A stretch of 13,504 nt of DNA from Parvularcula sp. (GTDB lineage: Bacteria; Pseudomonadota; Alphaproteobacteria; Caulobacterales; Parvularculaceae), in contig DNZB01000156.1 in NCBI GenBank assembly GCA_003506635.1, positions 1-13,504 on the forward strand, given 5' to 3'. The position numbers and the translations under genes were made by a program. Positions within the stretch are counted from its first letter, which is position 1, and each line of letters opens with the position of its first letter. This document shows, piece by piece, positions 6,618 to 13,061 of the stretch. The notes under the pieces are model-generated. The model was not told where the DNA came from, did not search any database, and saw only the letters and a program-made list of their open reading frames with translations.

Positions 6618-6641
6618 CGAGCCTGATATGAAAGGTTCCAC

Positions 6642-6974
6642 GAGGTTAGGGCGCCGGACGAAAAAGTGGAATCACCGGCTTTTCAAATCCCGGCGCGATC
6701 AGCCAAGATCGAGGCCGACTCGCGATCAAGCCTGATCGCCCGATGGTCTAGGCCGTCATCGCCATTTCCACAACAAGGCCGTGACCTGCTGGCGCCCCCG
6801 GGAAGCCGGAACCGTTCAAGGGGGCTTGCCGGTCATGTTCAGCGGCCGGAAGGAATGTCGGGCGCGAAGGCCTCGAAGTTTTCGGGACTGCGCACCGCCC
6901 GATCGGAAAATCCGGCGCAACCTGCGCAATTGTCTTTGCAGCGCGCCAACGCCGTCATGATTGAAGACGCGCGA
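6642..6974. other. Gene-poor stretch between the dioxygenase and the DUF6445 pseudogene
   Basis: About 330 bases without a recognisable gene. The plus strand is open across much of it, but the translation is low-complexity, Arg/Ser/Pro-rich and resembles nothing. A short minus-strand frame (6839-6958) is listed separately. The promoter of the dioxygenase operon should lie near the left end, but I find no convincing -35/-10 pair there. The base composition is somewhat lower in GC and less codon-periodic than its surroundings, which fits a decayed segment. Confidence 0.5.
6839..6958 (-). CDS. Possible small ORF, 39 residues, with a CxxxCxxC motif
   Basis: An ATG-to-TGA frame of 39 codons, not recognised. 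It has Cys7, Cys11 and Cys14 in the spacing Cx3Cx2C, then a charged tail ending FEAFAPDIPSGR. There is no Shine-Dalgarno sequence and no tyrosine. Cx3Cx2C is the spacing of radical-SAM iron-sulfur ligands, but the frame is far too short for that fold. It lies within the decayed region, so it may be a fragment or chance. Low confidence that it is expressed. Confidence 0.15.
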   Translation of the reverse strand: MTALARCKDNCAGCAGFSDRAVRSPENFEAFAPDIPSGR

Positions 6975-7548
6975 TCACATTTTTCTCTTGCCGAGCTTGA
7001 GGAAGCAATTTCCGGTAAGCAGGCCGGTGCGCGGGTCTGCGCTTAAGGGCGCGTTTGGCGGAATGAGCCCCAAATGCAATAGGCTTTCCTGATAAATCAG
7101 GGTGCGGCCGGCGACAGCAGGAACGGCAAGCAGCAATTCATATTTGGGACCGTCGGGCCTGACATAGCCGGCGTCCAGTCGCTGCGCGCTCGAAAGCTTC
7201 GCTGCGGTCCTTACAAAGAGATCGACATCGTCGTCGCTGACCTGCTCGATTCCGTCGCGCGTTGACGGAACAACGCCGCGCCGCCGGGGTCCAGCGCGTT
7301 GAGATAATGCAGCGCGGCGATCAATTGCTGGTCGGTCGAGTCAAAATGCGGCGCGCGCCGTTGTCGCGACGCAGCCGGGCTCATGCGCCGCGATCACGCG
7401 CCGGACGTTCCGGATAATCATTGGTTGCGGCCGAAACCTGCGCCATCGCCGCGGTAAGCTCAATGACCAGCGGAAGATCGATAATCAGCCCGTCGACAAC
7501 GGCGGCTGGGCGCTGCCCGGCGCCGATCCGGTGAAGTTCCGGCTTCAT
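6975..7548 (-). pseudogene. DUF6445-family protein, broken by two frameshifts and an internal deletion
   Basis: Conserved blocks of a DUF6445-type protein are spread over different minus-strand frames. The N terminus MKPELHRIGAGQRPAAVVDG starts at 7548 and reads to ATNDYP. A one-base shift near 7410 is then needed to give VRRVIAAHEPG. That frame stops at a junction near 7349-7360, where about 50 residues seem missing compared with intact relatives as I recall them. The next frame resumes with PHFDSTDQQLIAALHYLNALDPGG and FRQRAT. A second one-base shift near 7250-7254 restores GIEQVSDDDVDLFVRTAAKL through AGRTLIYQESLLHLGLIPP, ending LTGNCFLKLGKRKM at a TGA (6975-6977). Intact members have roughly 220-240 residues and, with HFDSTD and a late His, may share the 2OG-oxygenase fold (inference). 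The gene cannot make a full protein. Confidence 0.78.
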
Positions 7549-7600
7549 GGCGCAAGACGCGCGAACGGCGCAGAGCGACAAGCGCCCCGCGAAGAAATAC

Positions 7601-7765
7601 AGTCGCATCGCGATCGACAACAACGCCGCCGAGCGCGCCATTCGCGACCTCGCCCTCGGCCACAAATATTACTGCTTCGCCGGCTCCAGCGCCGACGCCG
7701 AGCACCAGGAATGCGTGAACACGGCGCGCGCGCTCTTCGCCGCGGCGAAAACGGCGCTCGGATAA
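7601..7765 (+). mobile_element. IS66-family transposase C-terminal remnant
   Basis: The frame contains IAIDNNAAERAIRDLALGHKYYCFAGS, the signature around the catalytic Glu of IS66 TnpC transposases (usually IDNNxAERAxRxxALGRKNYLFAGS). Upstream residues (back to an ATG at 7547) and the end (ECVNTARALFAAAKTALG, stop at 7763-7765) do not match a normal TnpC, which runs on for about 60 residues. I see no TnpA/TnpB genes, catalytic Asp residues or terminal inverted repeats. This is a short non-functional scar, 53 bases from the start of the broken DUF6445 gene and on the opposite strand. Confidence 0.8.
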
Positions 7766-7868
7766 TCCCGCCAAATTCCGTAGAACGCCGCCGAACGTAC
7801 CGACGATGACCGCAAGACGGCGACAAAATCCAACCCGCGCTGAAATTGCGTCAAGGCGCTGCTGCGTC

Positions 7869-9179
7869 TTATTCTGTCGCCGGGGGCGCTATGTAGAGAC
7901 CGCCCTTGAACGTCGCGATGATTGTTCGCGTGTTTTCAATCCGCTGGAGCGGATTGCGCCGCAAAAGGACGAGATCGGCGCTCGCGCCGGGCGCTATCCG
8001 CCCCAAATCAGGGCGCATCATGAATTTTGCGGGCGTTGACGTTGCGGCCTCCAGCGCCTCGCGCTCCGACAAGCCGGCGGCGACAAGGAGCGCCAGCTCC
8101 TCGTGCAAGCTGACGCCGGGTTCAACATAAGGGTTGCCTGCGTCGGAGCCCGCAAGAAGGATCGCGCCAAGACGGGACAGTTCGCCCGTCATCCAGCGCG
8201 CGTGCGCCAAGGACTGCCGACGCGCCGCGCGCCATTCGTCGGTCGCGCGCGCCGCGCCCTTTTTTTGTTCGCGGCGCCAATAGGCGCGCACGACTTCAGG
8301 AAGCCGCTCGACCGCGGGCTCCTCCTTGAATGTCGGACTTGCGATGCGCGTCGAAGTTTCCCGCGCGACAAGGGTGGGCGTTTGCGCAACGCCGGCGGCT
8401 ATCATGTCCTGAAACACGGCTGCGCAGGCTTCCCGTTGTGATGATGGACAAAACCCGCCGATCTCAATCGCCAGATGCTCAATGCTTGCGAATTTGAGAA
8501 CTGCGTCGGTGACGCCTGCTGCGGCCGGGACATGTCCGGCGACGCGCAACCCCTGTTCGTCAGCCGCAACGACGACGGCGTCGAGTACATTTGCGGACAA
8601 CAGACTATAGGCCTTAATGAAGTCGACGGACCGCGCAGCGAGATCACTCACCGCGGCGCGCGCCTGCTCCGGCGTTTCAAGTGCGATCGACAATTCCGGA
8701 TCGACTGGCTGCGGCCCATCCAGGAACGGACCTGGAAACCAGATGGTCGGCGCGTTTATCTCGCAGCGCGCCATCTGCCCACGAACCGCGATTGCGGTTT
8801 TGGAATCCCCGCCCATGTCGCGCACTGAGGTGACGCCATAAGCGAGGAACTGCGCGAAGAACGGGGCTGGCGCTGATGCATCCCAGAGCGCGTGAACGTG
8901 CATGTCAAACAGCCCCGGCAGCACGAAGGCGCCTTCGCCGTCGATGCGCGCAGTGCCGGGCCGCAGGCGTGCGACGCGGGAAGCCCGCGCGGCGTCAAAC
9001 TCCTCGGCGATTTGACCCTTTGACAGCACCAGGCCGCGGTTCTTGCGCACCGCGCCTCTTTCAACATCGACAATGTTCACCGGGGCGAGAATGACATCTG
9101 GAGGTGCGGGGCAGGATTCGGCAACCGCCCGCCCATTGCCGAAAAGCAACGCCGTGAACACCAGGATCAACGCCCGCAT
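7869..9179 (-). CDS. Exported metal-dependent amidohydrolase (imidazolonepropionase/prolidase-like)
   Basis: A 436-residue amidohydrolase-superfamily enzyme. I chose the ATG at 9179 because it opens a signal peptide (MRALILVFTALLFGNGRAVA, cleavage near residue 20); the open frame continues upstream to 9389 but reads as non-coding. Metal ligands are visible in order: FDMHVH (His94, His96), the carboxylated-Lys candidate Lys189 in FIKAYSLL, His216 in VAGHVPA, His235 in SIEHLAIEIG, and Asp346 in LLAGSDAGNPYVEPG. The C-terminal GRIAPGASADLVLL is the usual return strand of the composite beta domain. Such secreted members hydrolyse amide or peptide bonds (Xaa-Pro or acyl-amino-acid substrates among others) in the periplasm; the substrate here is unknown. 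The gene stands alone, divergent from tetR, with the IS66 scar downstream. Confidence 0.9.
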   Translation of the reverse strand: MRALILVFTALLFGNGRAVAESCPAPPDVILAPVNIVDVERGAVRKNRGLVLSKGQIAEEFDAARASRVARLRPGTARIDGEGAFVLPGLFDMHVHALWDASAPAPFFAQFLAYGVTSVRDMGGDSKTAIAVRGQMARCEINAPTIWFPGPFLDGPQPVDPELSIALETPEQARAAVSDLAARSVDFIKAYSLLSANVLDAVVVAADEQGLRVAGHVPAAAGVTDAVLKFASIEHLAIEIGGFCPSSQREACAAVFQDMIAAGVAQTPTLVARETSTRIASPTFKEEPAVERLPEVVRAYWRREQKKGAARATDEWRAARRQSLAHARWMTGELSRLGAILLAGSDAGNPYVEPGVSLHEELALLVAAGLSEREALEAATSTPAKFMMRPDLGRIAPGASADLVLLRRNPLQRIENTRTIIATFKGGLYIAPPATE

Positions 9180-9435
9180 GTGCGCATTATGACCGTTCCT
9201 GCCGAATTGAGTAAGAAAAAGGCGCAGGACGGCTGGCGCCGAACAAGGCCCGCCGCCCTTTCCACTCAGAGCGCCGACTTCTTTCAGTCGAGCACGGATC
9301 GCGTGCGGAAAAGACAGCCATTCGGCGCAAGACTTCCGAGGACATGGCGAAGACCGCGCTGGGAAGGCGGCGGGTATCGCTTCGCTCAACCCGCCCTCAC
9401 CCTGCTCTTTTTCAAAGACCGACGGGAAATACCGC

Positions 9436-9464
9436 TTGTAACTAACTGACCAGTCAGTTATATA
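9436..9464 (+). promoter_or_regulatory. Promoter of the tetR-exporter operon
   Basis: TTGTAA (9436-9441), a 17-base spacer and TATATA (9459-9464) make a clear sigma70-like promoter. The ATG of tetR is at 9471, only 6 bases after the -10, so the transcript should start at or within a base or two of the start codon and be leaderless. No Shine-Dalgarno sequence is present. Confidence 0.65.
9443..9460. promoter_or_regulatory. Perfect palindromic operator, likely bound by the TetR regulator
   Basis: TAACTGACCAGTCAGTTA is made of 8-bp arms TAACTGAC/GTCAGTTA with a 2-base centre. It fills the promoter spacer and touches the -10. Size, symmetry and position are typical of TetR-family autoregulatory operators. 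I saw no second copy in the window. Confidence 0.75.
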
Positions 9465-9470
9465 TTCGTT

Positions 9471-10085
9471 ATGCCCGCCGCCCCAAAATTCCGCCGGCGC
9501 TCCGATGCCCGGCCTGATGAGATCCTCGACACCGCCCTCGCCGTGTTTGGCGATAAGGGGTTCGATGCTGCGCGGATGGAGGACATTGCGCGCGGCGCGG
9601 GTGTCTCCAAGGGCGCGATCTATCTTTATTTCGAGAGCAAGGAGGCGGTTCTCAAAGGCCTCATCGAGCGCGAGGTGGCGCCGGTCGCTGCGCAGATGCG
9701 CGCGCTCGCCGAGGCGGGCGCTGGCGATCCTGCCGGCACGTTGAGCCTCATTATCGCAACGGCTGCGCAGTTTACCGAGGGGCCCGGATTCGCCGCGACG
9801 CCGCGCGTCGTGCTTTCAGTCGCGGCGCGGTTTCCTGAAATCGGGCGCTATTACCGCGAGCATGTCGTCGATATCGGGCTCGGCGCCATCGAAACGCTGA
9901 TCGCCAAAGGCGTCGCTGGCGGCGCCTTTCGCAACGTCGACGCGCGCGCCGCCGCGCGTATGGTGTTGGGGCCGATCCTTTTGAAGGCCCTTCACGTCCA
10001 CATTCTCGGCGGCGCGCCCGACAGAGACGCCGCGGCGCGCGCCGAGGCTTTGACGGACATTCTGTTCCGGGGGATTGCGGCATGA
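9471..10085 (+). CDS. TetR/AcrR-family transcriptional repressor of the exporter operon
   Basis: A 204-residue TetR-family protein. The N-terminal DNA-binding domain is clear: DEILDTALAVFGDKGFDAARMEDIARGAGVSKGAIYLYFESKEAVL (16-61), with the helix-turn-helix near 37-56. The C-terminal part is all helical and should bind an inducer and form a dimer; its ligand cannot be deduced. It is the first gene of an operon with an adaptor, an ATPase and a permease, and a palindrome sits across its own promoter, so it most likely represses itself and the pump until a substrate releases it. The order TetR-HlyD-ATPase-permease matches E. coli CecR (YbiH) with YbhGFSR. Its stop overlaps the adaptor ATG by 4 bp. 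Confidence 0.93.
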   Translation: MPAAPKFRRRSDARPDEILDTALAVFGDKGFDAARMEDIARGAGVSKGAIYLYFESKEAVLKGLIEREVAPVAAQMRALAEAGAGDPAGTLSLIIATAAQFTEGPGFAATPRVVLSVAARFPEIGRYYREHVVDIGLGAIETLIAKGVAGGAFRNVDARAAARMVLGPILLKALHVHILGGAPDRDAAARAEALTDILFRGIAA

Positions 10086-10957
10086 CGCGCACGCTCGTCT
10101 TCAGCGTTCTTCTGCTCGCCGCCTGCGGACGCGCCGAGACGACCGCGCTCTCCGGCTATGTCGAGGCGGACTATCTCTACCTTGCGCCGCAGGACGCGGG
10201 GATCGTGAAGACGCTCAGCGTGCGCGAGGGCGACCGCGTCAGCGCCGGCGACATCGTCTTCACGCTTGATCCGGCGCGAATGTCGATGGCGGCGGAACAG
10301 GCGACGGCCGCCGCCGAAAGCGCAAAAGCCCGCGCCGCCGATGACGGCGCCATGGCGCAGCAGATCGTCGAAGCGGAGGCGGCCTTGCGCCTTGCCGAGC
10401 AGACGTTTCGCCGCTCCCGCGATCTCGTGAAGGATGGCGCCGTCGCGCGGGAGAAGTATGACGCGGACGCCGCATCGCTCGCCGCCGCGAAAGCGCGGCT
10501 AGACCGCGCACGGGCTGAACGCGAGGCGATGCAGGGCGAGTGGGATTCGATGAGCGCGGCGGCGCGGCTCGCCGAACGCCGCCTCGCGGACCTTGCAACG
10601 GCTGCGCCGGCGGCGGGCGTCATCGAGCGCATCTATCGCCGCCCGGGCGAGGTCGTCGGCGCGGGCGAGCCGGTCGCCTCGCTGCTGCCGCCGGAGAATA
10701 TGAAACTGCGGTTCTTTGCGCCTGAACCGATGCTGGCGAAGATGGAGATCGGAGCGGCGATTTCCTTCGCGTGCGACAGCTGCGCGCAAATTCGCACGGC
10801 GAAAATCTCCTATGTGGCGAGCGAACCGCAATTCACCCCGCCGGTCATCTATTCAATTGAAGAGCGCGAAAAGCTTGTCTTTCTGGTCGAGGCGCGGCCG
10901 GACGATCCCTCCGGCCTGCGCCCGGGCCTTCCCGTCACGGTTGAGCCGCCCCGATGA
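10082..10957 (+). CDS. HlyD-family periplasmic adaptor lipoprotein (YbhG-like)
   Basis: A 291-residue membrane-fusion protein linking an inner-membrane ABC pump to the outer membrane. It begins with a lipoprotein signal: MTRTLVFSVLLLAAC, lipobox LAAC with Cys15. A biotinyl-lipoyl half (APQDAGIVKTLSVREGDRVSAGDIVFTLD, 35-63) is followed by a long Ala-rich alpha-hairpin coiled coil (about 65-170). The second lipoyl half is TAAPAAGVIERIYRRPGEVVGAGEPVASLL (173-202). The C-terminal SYVASEPQFTPPVIYSIEEREKLVFLVEA resembles E. coli YbhG. A CDSC pair (231-234) in the beta-barrel region is unusual and may form a periplasmic disulfide. Both ends overlap neighbours by ATGA, so it is coupled to tetR and the ATPase. 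Confidence 0.92.
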   Translation: MTRTLVFSVLLLAACGRAETTALSGYVEADYLYLAPQDAGIVKTLSVREGDRVSAGDIVFTLDPARMSMAAEQATAAAESAKARAADDGAMAQQIVEAEAALRLAEQTFRRSRDLVKDGAVAREKYDADAASLAAAKARLDRARAEREAMQGEWDSMSAAARLAERRLADLATAAPAAGVIERIYRRPGEVVGAGEPVASLLPPENMKLRFFAPEPMLAKMEIGAAISFACDSCAQIRTAKISYVASEPQFTPPVIYSIEEREKLVFLVEARPDDPSGLRPGLPVTVEPPR

Positions 10958-11907
10958 ACGGCGCGCCGGTCATCGACGTTAAGGGCTTGACGAAGAAATT
11001 CAGCGGGCGGACGGTTGTCGATCATTTCGATCTTCGCGTGCCGAGGGGCGCGATCTACGGCTTTCTCGGACCAAACGGTTCGGGCAAGACGACGACCATC
11101 CGCATGGTTTGCGGTCTCCTGAAGCCGGACGGCGGCGCCGGAACCGTTCTCGGCCTCGATGTCCTCAAGGACAGCGACAAGATCAAGGAGCGCGTCGGCT
11201 ACATGACGCAGCGCTTCTCGCTCTATGGCGACCTATCAATTCGGGAAAATCTCGAATTCGTCGCACGGCTCTACAGCCTCAGCGACGTCCGGGATCGCGT
11301 TGACGCTTCGCTGAAGGCGCTTGGTCTGGCGGATCGCGCAAAGCAACTCGCCGGAACGCTTTCGGGCGGTTGGAAGCAGCGCCTCGCCCTCGCCGCCTGC
11401 ATGATTCACGAGCCGGAGCTCCTGCTGCTTGATGAACCGACGGCGGGCGTCGATCCCAAGGCGCGCCGCGACTTCTGGGACGCCATTCGCGATTACGCGG
11501 CCGAGGGCGTGACGACGCTCGTCTCGACGCACTACATGGACGAGGCCGTGCAGTGCGATCGCATCGCCTTCATCGCCTATGGCAAGAAGCTTATCGACGC
11601 GCGGACCGCCGACATTCCGGGCGAGGTCGGGCTGTCCGCCCGGCGTATTGAAGCGCCCGCGCTTGACGAAGCGACGCGGCGGCTGAAGCTGGCGGGCGGC
11701 TATGACGTGCTTGCACGCTTCGGCGCGGCGATTCATATCGCCGGACGCGACGCTGCGGCGCTCGCCGCCGCCGCGAAGAGCGTCGAGGATCTGCCCGGCG
11801 CCGAAGTCGATATTATCGACGCCGGGCTCGAAGAAGCCTTCATCTATCTCATGACCGGCGCGACCGACAATTTCGCGAACGGTCTGGATACGCGGGTCGG
11901 CGCATGA
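10954..11907 (+). CDS. ABC transporter ATP-binding protein of the exporter
   Basis: A 317-residue ABC ATPase with all motifs intact: Walker A GPNGSGKTT (39-47), Q-loop Gln86, signature LSGGWKQ (136-142), Walker B LLLLDEP (156-162), D-loop GVD and switch His193. The extra 100 or so residues after the core are a C-terminal regulatory domain as in drug/Na+ exporters of the ABC-2 class. It is closest in style to YbhF, but that E. coli protein is a tandem of two ATPase domains while this one is single, so a homodimer is expected. It sits on the cytosolic face with the permease encoded next (4-bp overlap). Substrate unknown. Confidence 0.95.
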   Translation: MNGAPVIDVKGLTKKFSGRTVVDHFDLRVPRGAIYGFLGPNGSGKTTTIRMVCGLLKPDGGAGTVLGLDVLKDSDKIKERVGYMTQRFSLYGDLSIRENLEFVARLYSLSDVRDRVDASLKALGLADRAKQLAGTLSGGWKQRLALAACMIHEPELLLLDEPTAGVDPKARRDFWDAIRDYAAEGVTTLVSTHYMDEAVQCDRIAFIAYGKKLIDARTADIPGEVGLSARRIEAPALDEATRRLKLAGGYDVLARFGAAIHIAGRDAAALAAAAKSVEDLPGAEVDIIDAGLEEAFIYLMTGATDNFANGLDTRVGA

Positions 11908-13031
11908 TCTCGCTGTCGCGCATCAAGGCGGTGTTTCTGAAAGAACTGGTGCAGATGCGCCGCGACCGGCCGACTTTCGCAATCATGATCATGGTGCCGA
12001 TCATGCAGCTGACGCTTTTCGGCTTTGCAATCGACACCGACCCCAGAAACATGCCGACGGCGGTCGAGCTGCGCGACGAAGGACCCCTGACGCGCAGCCT
12101 TCTCGCCTCGCTTGCGCAGTCCGATTACTTCCGGATCGTGCGGCGTGTCGCGAATGAAAGCGAAGGCGAACGGCTGCTGCGATCGGGCGCGGTTTCCTTT
12201 CTGATCGTCATTCCTGAGCATTTTGAGCGCGATTTCGTGCGCGGCGATCGCCCGCAAATCCTGATCGCCGCCGACGCCTCGGACCCCGTTGCGGCGGCAG
12301 GGCCGATCGCCGCCGCGAATGAGATTGCGCGGCGCGCCTTTGCGCCGGAACTTGACCGCCTGCCGCGCCGTCTTCGCACAGGCCTTCCGCCTTATGAGGC
12401 CGTGATCCACCGCCAGTACAATCCCGCCGGAGAAACCTCGATGAATATCGTGCCGGGGCTTCTCGGCATCATTCTCACCATGACGCTGATCATGATCACG
12501 TCGATCGCGCTGACGCGCGAAGTCGAGCGCGGCACGATCGAGGCTCTGCTTTCAACGCCGGTTCGCGCAAGTGAAATCATGATCGGCAAGACGACGCCCT
12601 ACATCATGATAGGCTTTGTGCAGACGGCGATCGTCCTCGCCGCCGCCCGCTTGATTTTCGGCATTCCCTTCCTCGGCGGCCCGGCGCCCTTCTTTGCTGC
12701 GCTCTTCATGTTCATTTTCGCAAATCTGATGCTCGGCTACTTGATTTCGACCGTCGCCAAGACGCAGATGCAAGCGATGCAGATGACGTTCTTCGTCTTC
12801 CTGCCGTCAATTCTGCTCTCCGGATTCATGTTCCCCTTCGCGGCGATGCCTGCCTGGGCGCGCGCGATCGGCGAATGCCTGCCGATCACGCATTTCCTGA
12901 GGATCGTGCGCGAGGTGATGCTGAAAGGCGCCGGATTCGCGGAAATCAGCGGCGATCTGTGGCCGATTGCGATCATCCTCGCGGTCCTGGCGGGACTATC
13001 GCTCGCAAGGTTCCGGCGAACGCTCGACTGA
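11904..13031 (+). CDS. ABC-2 type permease of the exporter (YbhS/YbhR-like)
   Basis: A 375-residue permease with the classic ABC-2 layout: cytosolic amphipathic N terminus (VFLKELVQMRRDRPTF), TM1 about 24-43, a large periplasmic domain (44-180), then TM2 182-203, TM3 231-253, TM4 262-284, TM5 292-314 and TM6 352-369. The coupling stretch LTREVERGTIEALLSTPVRASEIMIGK (203-229) is a strong family signature, as is FPFAAMPAWARAIGECLPITHFLRIVR before TM6. Only one permease is encoded, whereas E. coli has two (YbhS and YbhR), so the pore is probably a homodimer. It ends the ATGA-coupled operon; a helicase gene starts 30 bases later. Confidence 0.94.
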   Translation: MISLSRIKAVFLKELVQMRRDRPTFAIMIMVPIMQLTLFGFAIDTDPRNMPTAVELRDEGPLTRSLLASLAQSDYFRIVRRVANESEGERLLRSGAVSFLIVIPEHFERDFVRGDRPQILIAADASDPVAAAGPIAAANEIARRAFAPELDRLPRRLRTGLPPYEAVIHRQYNPAGETSMNIVPGLLGIILTMTLIMITSIALTREVERGTIEALLSTPVRASEIMIGKTTPYIMIGFVQTAIVLAAARLIFGIPFLGGPAPFFAALFMFIFANLMLGYLISTVAKTQMQAMQMTFFVFLPSILLSGFMFPFAAMPAWARAIGECLPITHFLRIVREVMLKGAGFAEISGDLWPIAIILAVLAGLSLARFRRTLD

Positions 13032-13061
13032 CCCCCCGCGCCTCGTGCTAAGGGGCGCGAC

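Larger units (their letters stand above)
9180..9470. other. Divergent intergenic region between amidohydrolase and tetR
   Basis: These 291 bases separate two divergent starts. The minus strand carries CATAAT (9191-9186), a good -10 ending 6 bases before the amidohydrolase ATG, although the matching -35 (TTACTC, 9214-9209) is poor. The right end holds the tetR promoter and operator. The middle is open in several frames, but I recognise nothing in the translations. Confidence 0.5.

Noticed and set aside
6617..6641. GTG start at 6641 for the dioxygenase
   Set aside because: No ribosome site precedes it, while the ATG at 6617 has AGG at a usable distance. The choice is not firm and only eight residues differ.
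6666..7046. 126-codon plus-strand open frame
   Set aside because: It covers the 3' end of the DUF6445 pseudogene on the opposite strand, has no recognisable domain or ribosome site, and its composition looks non-coding.
9180..9389. Upstream extension of the amidohydrolase frame to 9389
   Set aside because: The extra 70 residues are low-complexity and would bury the signal peptide that starts cleanly at 9179; they also overlap the likely promoter.
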